Assembly: GCA_947598425.1 (NCBI GenBank)
Contig: CANQFH010000032.1
Coordinates: 1-11,516 of the forward strand
Direction of reading: 5' to 3'
Origin: an uncultured Bacilli bacterium
GTDB taxonomy: Bacteria; Bacillota_I; Bacilli_A; RF39; UBA660
DNA length: 11,516 bases
The translations under genes were made by a program, and so were the position numbers. Positions 6,001 to 11,516 of the stretch are shown here, in pieces. Position 1 is the stretch's first letter, and every line of letters starts with the position of its first letter. Under the pieces are notes generated by a model. That model worked only from the letters and a program-made list of their open reading frames with translations. It was not told the origin of the DNA and ran no database searches.

Positions 6001-7855
6001 AAAACTTCCAATTACCATATCTAGAGGTATATTCATAAATAAAATTGTTAGATAATGTTTGATCTTGATTATCTTCAGATAAAGTTAATTTTATATTACA
6101 ATTAATAGTGTTTGTTAAATTTTTATCTATTAAATATTTGATAAAATCAGGATGATTATGTAAAAATTCCGGAGTAATTTTATTTTTATAAAAAGCATCT
6201 TTTAATTCTTTGGGAGCATCTAAATCCATGAATATTTCTGGATAATTATCTCTAAATGAGCCTTTTATCCAATCATAATCTGGAAAACTTAAAAACATAT
6301 CACTTTTTCGCATATAATCTAAGCATTTAGCAAATTGTGTTAAAAATTCCGGATAAGATAGATTACCATTTTGAAAATCAATTCCTTCCTTTTTAAGAAA
6401 ATATCTATTATTTGTATGAAACATACTTATACGAAAAAAATAACTAATAATATCAAACATTACTAAATCTTGATCATATTCATAATCTTTATGAGTAAAA
6501 AATGAAGTTTCTTGTTCAAATTTTAAAATATTATCAATATTAAAAGTATCAATTAACATTCTTTGATCGTTATCAAGAATAAATACTGAGTCATTATATT
6601 GCAATAAATCATTATTGGTATTTAATTTATCTACAAAATGAAAATTCATTGACTTCAACCAATCGGGAACATTATATACTCCATCACTAGATTTTACCAA
6701 TTCTGTTCGACTATAATCAATAAAATATTCTTTAACCGCAGATATAAAAGCCTTTTCTAAATCAGGATGATATTTTAAATATTTGCTAAATTGAGAAAAA
6801 TGATTCTCGCTAGATAGATGAGAAAAAACATCAGAATGTCTTTGAACTAATTCTTGAAACTGACCTAAACCATAATTACCACTAACAAATTGAACAAGAT
6901 AAGTACCATAATCCATAAAATTATCAATAGGAATATTTTGAAATACTAAAGGATAATCAAGTAAATCTTGAATTGTTAAATCTCTATTAAAATATCTTTG
7001 TTTAACTTCTTCTGGAAGATTTTTATTAATTAAAAATATATCCGCATTGTCCTTAATAAATAATCCAGGATAATCATTTATATTAATCCAACTAACAGAA
7101 TTAATAATTTGACTTCTTACAAATTTAAAACAAACATTTTTTAATTCCGAAATATTGGCAGTTTTAAATTGTTCTATAAATTCTGTAAATTCATTGGCAT
7201 TATTAAGACGATAATTAAAACTACTATTCATATTGATTAATTTATTAATCGCATCATATTCTTCTTGGGAATAATTATATAACTTTACAACTTTATCAAC
7301 ACCAAGTATTTCTATTAAAAGGCCATTATATTGTTGATAATCCATGTGATTTTTTAAATCTTTAGCTTTTATTTCTTCTAATTCTATATTAGATAAAGAA
7401 GCTAAATCACTAATAGTAAGAATACCATTATAATATTTTTCTTTAAATTCTGCACTAAAAATATCTGATAAAAATAATTCAGGATAAGCTTTAATTGTTT
7501 TTTCATCAAAGTCTTTAGCGTTTAAATACCTTCCTAATTTTGCTAAATTTTTAACATTACAACCTCTAAAATTACCATTACTACCATACTCAACTAAAGC
7601 AAAATCGATATTAGCATGAGTTTTTGAAAAATCAGCAGGATGAATAGCATCTGATATTATGGCTATACCTTCCCAAGCTTCAAAAGGAATATCACTTAAA
7701 TCATAACTTAATAACTTGTTTTGAATATCTAGATATTGTTTTGTTATTCTTTCTTCCACTTCTTCATCAAGATAATTATCTTCGGATTCTTTAATTATCT
7801 GCATTAATTGATTTTTTAGTTGTTGAAATAACTCTAAACTAATTTTTTCTGCCAT
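3032..7855 (-). CDS. Giant repeat protein with C-terminal CCQ/QSWVW (GNAT-like?) domain
   Basis: A 1,607-residue, mostly helical, soluble protein; no signal peptide or membrane segment. I cannot name it. Numbered from the ATG, residues 120-930 contain at least five divergent repeats. Each starts with YPELF-like residues (about 124, 262, 538, 679, 848), continues with a helix ending K..FY, an LT..L step and often YLKDK.L, and is followed 60-90 residues later by a second motif (LGVDKVVKL, YGLGQFQEL, YGNWKFLQL, FGNKNFLEL, FGEEKVIKL). A degenerate copy may start near 363. Residues 1250-1430 form a separate domain: DDPLAM, TDCCQ (Cys1266, Cys1267), CMEH (Cys1277, His1280), QSWVW (1302-1306), FDNIE (1314-1318), VTVGLGY and LYTND..TQYILEE. 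The hairpin order suggests a GNAT-like fold, and the Cys/His cluster could bind zinc; both are inferences. A TTG at 7861 is only 2 bases from the GAGGT ribosome site, while the ATG at 7855 is 7 bases away and is preferred. Confidence 0.85.
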   Translation of the reverse strand: MAEKISLELFQQLKNQLMQIIKESEDNYLDEEVEERITKQYLDIQNKLLSYDLSDIPFEAWEGIAIISDAIHPADFSKTHANIDFALVEYGSNGNFRGCNVKNLAKLGRYLNAKDFDEKTIKAYPELFLSDIFSAEFKEKYYNGILTISDLASLSNIELEEIKAKDLKNHMDYQQYNGLLIEILGVDKVVKLYNYSQEEYDAINKLINMNSSFNYRLNNANEFTEFIEQFKTANISELKNVCFKFVRSQIINSVSWININDYPGLFIKDNADIFLINKNLPEEVKQRYFNRDLTIQDLLDYPLVFQNIPIDNFMDYGTYLVQFVSGNYGLGQFQELVQRHSDVFSHLSSENHFSQFSKYLKYHPDLEKAFISAVKEYFIDYSRTELVKSSDGVYNVPDWLKSMNFHFVDKLNTNNDLLQYNDSVFILDNDQRMLIDTFNIDNILKFEQETSFFTHKDYEYDQDLVMFDIISYFFRISMFHTNNRYFLKKEGIDFQNGNLSYPEFLTQFAKCLDYMRKSDMFLSFPDYDWIKGSFRDNYPEIFMDLDAPKELKDAFYKNKITPEFLHNHPDFIKYLIDKNLTNTINCNIKLTLSEDNQDQTLSNNFIYEYTSRYGNWKFLQLCIKYGAIMTALNISSLHGEIEDEQAIEKALRDAIYNKIIQDKIDYSYLQKIPELVSEHPEMFVNFDSLTNISSVEKQRLKMVFYGGCLTFNDIKKYPELVDILKDKNLFIAFGIKDGKHFNGRILIDSGYDSLVDQKYSDLELLEVFGNKNFLELCTKYGRYMDGIEQQLNSEVTLINGKYLDINNKKILTIDDISKRMEDIIARECKLGNISYYPDDAPSFVKEKYPELFLSDNAPEDLKQVFYNYNGYLMTFKILQNHKEWLPYLKDKALITSLLRNINLKQDLVKFIELFGEEKVIKLGINKAETVTEMLKAHQVSLMKNWYDKTGGKFIPDFVVMQNFDINDADKFLVSGSNWSTLMRIKNFSKTPEARDAMLKLAYCFGVFDHDQRGLKKLLDLLTSLPRNVSFEYAYIINKLIMNDYSEASRGYQEYTQLKEMLVSEGFQGNLEENIFSQIYRKTGDSYTLTINPQSYPKSSYLIRSILERYPDFPILTPNKAHQLFGAFELTYDPDFREFLLANMNKILDSPEYISYISSIQRQFSDIKAMNSNRTLTLELAVSFVQTNKFTSVNVGNERVAEISAIAGYNQADFDMLQQIYNYGKQRTFSSIPRIEHRTVKTSGKYTYETLRLDDPLAMAIGTLTDCCQELHDSAEVCMEHSMVDKNGRVFVIKDDNDNIVAQSWVWRNKDVLCFDNIEIPAKAFVRATKEHPELGRKGFTDEVFEIYKEAAHDLIRKDDEEYTKLLQMGKITKEQYEGLRLGKVTVGLGYNDIAESLKEHAILNKGSVARPLPFEEPVKLSRALYTNDSTTQYILEERDNRREYNGATLPIHSDSYIEYTDANFTKKLLLMLEKLEIVTKEHPNYLTTSISDYADEAHIVTELAKNYGLNPDTTKIIMNPNFAIIYDINGNKLKIGDLLFNTKIDNGKQQMDMEYQVIMQMRLALEQVVGDKIIDVSDLDAKQLEMYTKIMELTNEMDIERGINHER

Positions 7856-7903
7856 ATACAATACCTCATCCTAATACTTTTATTTTTATTACTATCTTAT
7901 ATA

Positions 7904-7912
7904 ATTATAACA
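7904..7912 (-). promoter_or_regulatory. Extended -10 promoter of the giant-protein operon
   Basis: On the minus strand, TGTTATAAT is a perfect TATAAT with the TGn extension, which can replace a strong -35 box; none is clear here. The start point would be near 7897, leaving a leader of about 42 bases that carries the AGGATGAGGT ribosome site. The same 10 bases ATGTTATAAT recur in the dacA-like promoter. Confidence 0.6.
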
Positions 7913-7986
7913 TTAATTTTAGCTTTTTTAGCATTTATTCTCATAACTATTATAAACTTATAGTAAACCTAAATAAAAATATGAAC

Positions 7987-8021
7987 ATAAAAAAATCCGT
8001 TAAATATAATTTTTTACGGAT
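7987..8021 (-). terminator. Terminator of the dacA-ASCH-membrane protein operon
   Basis: On the minus strand, ATCCGT (8016-8021) pairs with ACGGAT (7995-8000), partly extended by A/T pairs, followed by a run of seven T. It lies 10 bases past the stop of the membrane protein gene. The remaining bases to 7913 hold only a weak 5-bp inverted repeat (ACTAT/ATAGT at 7946-7964). Confidence 0.75.
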
Positions 8022-8030
8022 ATTTATATA

Positions 8031-8633
8031 CTAATTATTTGTTAAATTATTAGAATAATTTTGTTGTTCTTGATATTCTAATCTAATACGTTCTAAAATT
8101 TGATCTAACTCTATTGTAGTAATTACTCCATTATTATTAGCTAGATCGATTAATTCTTCTTCAGTTAAGTAATTAACTAGAGGTTGATATTCATAAAAAT
8201 GAATATATTCTATACAAAAATCAAATTTGTGTTCTTCATCCTCAGGATGTAAGTTATACCAAGCTCTAAAAAGATGATGATATTCATCACAAATACCATT
8301 GACACTAGTAGTACTTAATATATATAAATTATTTTCATTACCGATATTAGCATTTTCGATTACAATTAAATCTGAAATATTAAATTCTTCAGAATGTTTT
8401 AATGTTTCTTCTTTATTTAATAAACTATCAATCTCTTTTTCTAATTTATCACGTTTTTTAATATAATCATCTAGATATTCATCCACTATTTCTTCTTTAT
8501 TAATATCATATTGATCATTACTATTATTATTATTATTATTATTTAATCTACCAATTCCATATCCTGAAGCCACTAAAGCTAAACTTAAACCTCCAGATAC
8601 AATTCTAGTTTTTAATATATCTTTACTTTTCAT
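8031..8633 (-). CDS. Single-pass membrane protein of unknown function with poly-Asn linker
   Basis: A 200-residue protein I do not recognise. A short basic N-terminus (MKSKDILKTR) is followed by one hydrophobic segment, IVSGGLSLALVASGYGIG (11-28). Then come seven Asn, an acidic and lysine-rich helix (about 45-80, possibly coiled coil), and a domain with ISDLIVIENANIG, YHHLFRAWYNLHPEDEEH and a C-terminal LTEEELIDLANNNG...ELDQIL. The segment could be an uncleaved signal anchor, placing the bulk outside the cell. An upstream in-frame ATG at 8705 would overlap the ASCH gene and lacks a ribosome site. The ATG at 8633 follows a strong AGGGGGA and its own promoter, so it is preferred. It lies downstream of the ASCH and carboxypeptidase genes with no terminator between, so a cell-envelope role is plausible but unproven. 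Confidence 0.75.
   Translation of the reverse strand: MKSKDILKTRIVSGGLSLALVASGYGIGRLNNNNNNNSNDQYDINKEEIVDEYLDDYIKKRDKLEKEIDSLLNKEETLKHSEEFNISDLIVIENANIGNENNLYILSTTSVNGICDEYHHLFRAWYNLHPEDEEHKFDFCIEYIHFYEYQPLVNYLTEEELIDLANNNGVITTIELDQILERIRLEYQEQQNYSNNLTNN
8523..8543. repeat. (ATT)7 trinucleotide tract encoding seven Asn
   Basis: Seven uninterrupted ATT units (AAT on the coding strand) lie just after the membrane segment of the 200-residue protein. Slippage would change linker length without shifting the frame. Confidence 0.9.
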
Positions 8634-8655
8634 ATAAATCCCCCTGCGAGATAGT

Positions 8656-8684
8656 ATCTTATCATAAAAGAATATAAATATCAA
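8656..8684 (-). promoter_or_regulatory. Promoter of the membrane protein gene
   Basis: On the minus strand, TTGATA (8679-8684, 5/6 match) and TAAGAT (8656-8661, 4/6) are 17 bases apart, in the 53-bp gap after the ASCH gene. Transcription would start near 8649, just upstream of the AGGGGGA ribosome site (8639-8645). The gene may also be read through from the dacA-like promoter. Confidence 0.45.
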
Positions 8685-8686
8685 GA

Positions 8687-9127
8687 TTATTTGACTATTA
8701 ACCACGTTTGCATACCTTTTTTATTAATATTAAATGCTGGTAATTTAACTAATTTATCTATAAATATTAAAGTTGCATATCTACTATTTTTCTTACTATT
8801 CCAAAAAGAATCATCTACTTGTAAACCTTTACTATATTTATTTTTAATATCTATAATTGAAGTTACAGTTAGATCAAAAAATAAAACTTTTTTAATTGTA
8901 AAATATGCTACTACACTACCACTAGACTTTTTAACTATGACAATATCATCTTCATTAATATTATGATATGGTAATATTTTATTTTTACTAAAACGAGATT
9001 CAATAGTTTTTTTACCATCTAACATATAAGTTAAATATGGTTCACTAAATATCCCTAAATGAATTCTTTTACCCTTTATTAAATCTAAATCTTTTTTACT
9101 TAAATTACTAATAATCTCATTATACAT
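8687..9127 (-). CDS. ASCH domain protein
   Basis: A 146-residue soluble protein of the ASCH superfamily, a PUA-like beta-barrel associated with RNA or modified-nucleotide binding. Seen: IHLGIFSEPYLTYMLDGKKTIESRF (22-46 region) with the family's G-x-K-x-x-E-x-R signature at residues 38-45, then IVIVKKSSGSVVAYFTIKKV strands (about 62-81), and a C-terminal SRYATLIFIDKLVKLPAF...W (115-142) typical of the barrel closure. Length is normal for a stand-alone ASCH protein. Ribosome site AGGA lies 5 bases before the ATG and overlaps the TAG stop of the carboxypeptidase gene (7-bp gap), so the two are cotranscribed. A direct functional link to cell-wall trimming is not evident. The specific ligand is unknown. 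Confidence 0.85.
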   Translation of the reverse strand: MYNEIISNLSKKDLDLIKGKRIHLGIFSEPYLTYMLDGKKTIESRFSKNKILPYHNINEDDIVIVKKSSGSVVAYFTIKKVLFFDLTVTSIIDIKNKYSKGLQVDDSFWNSKKNSRYATLIFIDKLVKLPAFNINKKGMQTWLIVK

Positions 9128-9134
9128 ATAATTC

Positions 9135-10337
9135 CTACACTAACTTTATTCTTCTAATTATAATTACTACTAATAAAATACTTATTAAAGATATTGGAAT
9201 AACATAATTAATATGTTCTTTTAAGTAATTAAATAATGATGGTTTTATATCTACAGTTAAATAAACATCTTCTTTTACTTCTTTATCTTTATAATAATAA
9301 GTGATTACTCCAATTTTATCATTCTTTTTATTCTTATAACTAAGTTCTTTTAATCCTTCATATTCATAATGATATTCTTCATTTTCAAGATTATCAGTAT
9401 ATATTTTAATATCATTACCTACCTTAACATCATAACTAGTAATATTACTATTAACAACTGGAATCTTAAATAAAGTTTGATCTTTTTGATAAATATATTC
9501 ATCTTTAAAATTATCATTTAAATAATTTCTAATATTAATTGTATCTTCTAAGTTATATGACGTACCATTAATTCTTGGAGCATTTAATGTTAATAACAAT
9601 AGTTCATTATCATTAACATCTACTATGGAAGACATACATAATCCAGCATTATCAGTAAAACCGGTTTTACTACCTTTAATAAAACTTAAATCAACTAAAC
9701 CTAACTTATTATATAAATTAATTGTACTTTCAACATGCAATCCATTAGTTAAAGTATATTCTTTAGTCATATAAATTTGTTTAAATAAACTATTATTTAA
9801 AGCATATAATAAAAATTTTAAGACTTCTTTAGGAGTACTATAATGATTATCGGCATCATAACCAGTAACATTCACAAAATGAGTATTAGTAAGGCCTAGT
9901 TCGGAACTTTTTTGATTCATTAACTTAACAAATTCTGCAGTACTACCAGAAATACCATAACCTAAAGCTGTAGTAGCATCCGCTCCAGAAGGAAGCATTG
10001 AGGCATAAAGTAAATCTCTATAAGTTACAACATCATTTTCTTTTAATTTAGCTACAGAAGCATCAAATGGAACTTCATCTAACATTTGTCTAGTTATTGT
10101 AATCGTTTGATCTAAATCATCAATATTCTCTATAGCCACGATGGTAGTCATTATTTTCGTCAAACTTGCAATACTTACGACATCAGAAGCATTCTCTTCA
10201 TATAATATTTCATCTTCACTAATATCATATATAATAACATTTTTAGAATAATGTTGAGGGATACTCATTGCCATAATTCTAAAAGGTATTAAAAGGATTA
10301 ACAATAATAATATTTTTCTTATTCTTTTCATTTTCAT
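9135..10337 (-). CDS. dacA: D-alanyl-D-alanine carboxypeptidase (PBP5/S11 family)
   Basis: A 400-residue low-molecular-weight penicillin-binding protein that removes the terminal D-Ala from peptidoglycan stem pentapeptides outside the membrane. Seen: signal peptide (basic MKMKRIRK, then hydrophobic ILLLLILLIPF, cleavage near residue 23-25), active-site SLTK (Ser58, Lys61), second motif SGA (117-119, where E. coli PBP5 has SGN), and KTG (224-226) in KGSKTGFTDNAG. A C-terminal beta-rich region (about 290-365) follows, then a transmembrane anchor (377-395) ending RRIKLV. Many S11 enzymes use an amphipathic helix instead of a full membrane helix. It is first in the operon with the ASCH and membrane protein genes. 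There is no ribosome site before the ATG (10335-10337); the -10 box ends only 7 bases upstream, so the mRNA looks leaderless. The dacA/dacF distinction is not possible here. Confidence 0.93.
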   Translation of the reverse strand: MKMKRIRKILLLLILLIPFRIMAMSIPQHYSKNVIIYDISEDEILYEENASDVVSIASLTKIMTTIVAIENIDDLDQTITITRQMLDEVPFDASVAKLKENDVVTYRDLLYASMLPSGADATTALGYGISGSTAEFVKLMNQKSSELGLTNTHFVNVTGYDADNHYSTPKEVLKFLLYALNNSLFKQIYMTKEYTLTNGLHVESTINLYNKLGLVDLSFIKGSKTGFTDNAGLCMSSIVDVNDNELLLLTLNAPRINGTSYNLEDTINIRNYLNDNFKDEYIYQKDQTLFKIPVVNSNITSYDVKVGNDIKIYTDNLENEEYHYEYEGLKELSYKNKKNDKIGVITYYYKDKEVKEDVYLTVDIKPSLFNYLKEHINYVIPISLISILLVVIIIRRIKLV

Positions 10338-10344
10338 CTAGTTC

Positions 10345-10373
10345 ATTATAACATAATATATTAGATATTTCAT
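10345..10373 (-). promoter_or_regulatory. Promoter of the carboxypeptidase gene (probably leaderless mRNA)
   Basis: On the minus strand, ATGAAA (10368-10373, 4/6 match to TTGACA), a 17-base spacer and TATAAT (10345-10350) with the TGn extension. Only 7 bases (GAACTAG) separate the -10 box from the ATG, so transcription should start at or within a base or two of the start codon. Confidence 0.65.
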
Positions 10374-10428
10374 TAATTAAAAGTTATATTTTCAGAAACT
10401 TTAGTTAATAATATTTTTAGGTGATAAT

Positions 10429-11178
10429 ATGCCCAATATCCATAGTAGTATTTCTTTAGGATTAGTAAATATTCCCATTAAGATGAATCAAGTTATTAGA
10501 AATAATGATACATCTTTTAATCAATTACATAAAAAATGTTTAAATAGAATTAAATATATTAAGTATTGTCCTCATTGTAAGGAAGAATTGAAAGAAAAAG
10601 ATATTATTAAAGGGTATGAATTTAATGATGATGAATATTTAACTTTTACTAAAGAGGAATTAAATAAATTAAAGCCGGAAAATGAGCAAGAGATTGCTAT
10701 TGAAGCCTTCTTAGATATTAAAGAAATAGATCCAATATACTATGAAAAAAGTTATTTATTAGATACTGTTAAAAAATCTAAAGCTTATTACTTGTTTTTA
10801 GAAGCTTTAAGAAAAAGTAAAAAAGTAGCCTTAGCTAAAACAGTTCTTGGTAATAAATTTTATTATTGTATATTAAGAGCGTGTGATTATGGAATTATTA
10901 TGACTACATTATTTTTTGAAGAAGAAATAATTTTACCAGATGTAATTAGTAATAGTAAAGTAAATGAGAAAGAATTGAATTTGGCATTAAGATTAATTGA
11001 TGAAAGAAAAGGTAAATTTGAACCTAAGAAGTATCAAGATGAGTATCAAAATAATATTAAACAGGCAATTAATGATAAATTAAAAGGTAATAAAATTAAA
11101 GAAGTTAAAAAGAAAAATCAAGCTCAAGTAAATGATTTACTAAAAGCTTTAGAAAAGAGTTTGAAAAAGAAAAAATGA
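10429..11178 (+). CDS. ku: Ku protein (bacterial non-homologous end joining)
   Basis: A 249-residue bacterial Ku, which forms a homodimeric ring on broken DNA ends and recruits the partner ligase. Seen: N-terminal SISLGLVNIPIKM (7-19), LHKKCLNRIKYIKYCPHC (33-50), the conserved DIIKGYEF (58-65), FTKEELNKLKP, DPIYYEKSYLLDT (101-113) and ALAKTVLGNKFYYCILR (135-151). The Ku core is followed by a lysine-rich tail (218-249) ending LKKKK, which in this family helps DNA binding and ligase recruitment. His34, Cys37, Cys47 and Cys50 could form a zinc site. The usual W-x-G before SISFGLV is replaced by H-S-S. Length is normal to slightly short. Ribosome site TTTAGG lies 7 bases before the ATG. The stop overlaps the ligase start (ATGA). 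No convincing promoter was found in the 91-bp divergent gap, where TATATT near 10385 is the best -10 candidate. Confidence 0.95.
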   Translation: MPNIHSSISLGLVNIPIKMNQVIRNNDTSFNQLHKKCLNRIKYIKYCPHCKEELKEKDIIKGYEFNDDEYLTFTKEELNKLKPENEQEIAIEAFLDIKEIDPIYYEKSYLLDTVKKSKAYYLFLEALRKSKKVALAKTVLGNKFYYCILRACDYGIIMTTLFFEEEIILPDVISNSKVNEKELNLALRLIDERKGKFEPKKYQDEYQNNIKQAINDKLKGNKIKEVKKKNQAQVNDLLKALEKSLKKKK

Positions 11179-11516
11179 ATATATGGAAAGAAAGATGTTG
11201 GACACCAATGTTATTAAAAGAAGTATTTAAGCCTTTTAATTCTAAAGAATTTATTTACGAATTAAAATTTGATGGGTATCGAGCAATTATTTTTACTGAT
11301 GGAAAAAAGTTACAAGTTCAAAGTCGTAATCAAGAAGATATTACTTATCTATTTCCAGAATTGCAAGATATAAAAAAATTAGTTAATGGTAAAGTTATTT
11401 TTGATGGCGAAATAGTTATTTTAAAAAATAATGTCCCCTCTTTTAAGGAATTACAAAAAAGAAGTCATTTAAAAGATTCAAAGAAAATATGGTATTGTTC
11501 AAAAGAAAATCCGGTG
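11175..11516 (+). CDS. ligD: ATP-dependent DNA ligase of the NHEJ pathway (LigD-type), 3' end missing
   Basis: The first 114 residues of an ATP-dependent ligase; the gene runs off the window. Seen: WTPML near residue 9, the adenylation motif ELKFDGYRA (29-37) with catalytic Lys31, SRN (50-52, motif Ia), LFPEL (59-63), and FDGEIVIL (76-83, motif III-like), followed by PSFKELQKR (88-96), a sequence typical of LigD ligase domains. The protein starts directly with the ligase domain, so it is either a stand-alone ligase or the ligase-then-polymerase order known from Bacillus LigD; the visible part cannot decide. The ATG overlaps the Ku stop by four bases (ATGA) and has no clear ribosome site, indicating coupled translation with Ku and joint action in double-strand break repair. 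Confidence 0.93.
   Translation, partial: MNIWKERCWTPMLLKEVFKPFNSKEFIYELKFDGYRAIIFTDGKKLQVQSRNQEDITYLFPELQDIKKLVNGKVIFDGEIVILKNNVPSFKELQKRSHLKDSKKIWYCSKENPV

Noticed and set aside
7946..7964. ACTAT/ATAGT inverted repeat upstream of the giant-protein promoter
   Set aside because: Only 5 bp of A/T-rich stem with a 9-base spacer, expected by chance in this composition.
8634..8705. Longer N-terminus (24 extra residues) for the membrane protein
   Set aside because: The ATG at 8705 overlaps the ASCH gene and lacks a ribosome site, while the ATG at 8633 has AGGGGGA and a promoter just upstream.
8691..8966. Plus-strand open frame of 91 codons opposite the ASCH gene
   Set aside because: Antisense to a recognisable ASCH domain; composition is that of a reversed AT-rich gene and there is no ribosome site.
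1..11516. Mycoplasma-type code (TGA read as Trp)
   Set aside because: Tryptophan is always TGG in the recognised genes, no internal TGA occurs, and the Ku gene ends in TGA exactly at the ligase start.

Overview
The window is strongly AT-rich, with intergenic DNA that is almost all A and T. Genes carry clear AGG/GAGG-type ribosome binding sites, sigma-70-like promoters and U-tract terminators. All tryptophans in the recognised genes are TGG and no gene has an internal TGA, so the standard bacterial code (11) fits. A secreted, membrane-anchored D-Ala-D-Ala carboxypeptidase implies a peptidoglycan wall. Together these suggest a low-GC Bacillota/Bacilli lineage, such as an uncultured gut Erysipelotrichales- or RF39-like bacterium, rather than a true wall-less mycoplasma. 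The placement is inferred from composition and gene content only.

Left part (1-2022). The tail of an unidentified plus-strand gene ends in a terminator at 85-109. A minus-strand alkaline-phosphatase-superfamily phosphodiesterase follows (143-1252). It is divergent from a small plus-strand gene (1469-1897) encoding a cohesin-like beta-sandwich protein with no secretion signal. The 216-bp intergenic region holds a promoter for each gene, a perfect 16-bp palindrome over the -10 box of the plus-strand gene, and an 11-bp direct repeat with a 20-bp period. Two terminators facing each other close the plus gene and the minus operon to its right.

Centre (2023-7912). This is a two-gene minus-strand operon. 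The first gene encodes a roughly 1,607-residue protein with at least five divergent repeats and a C-terminal domain carrying CCQ...C..H and QSWVW...FDNIE motifs, possibly GNAT-like. The second overlaps it by 11 bp and encodes a short ProA/aldehyde-dehydrogenase-fold protein lacking the catalytic-cysteine segment, so probably a pseudoenzyme. I recognise no described system with this pair; it is the most novel part of the window.

Right part (7987-11516). A minus-strand operon runs dacA-like carboxypeptidase, ASCH-domain protein, single-pass membrane protein, and ends at a terminator at 7987-8021. The dacA-like mRNA looks leaderless. Divergent from it is a plus-strand non-homologous end-joining pair: Ku, then an ATP-dependent DNA ligase joined by an ATGA overlap and cut off by the window edge.

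No tRNA, rRNA, CRISPR array, insertion sequence or attachment site was seen, and no gene-free stretch exceeds about 220 bp.
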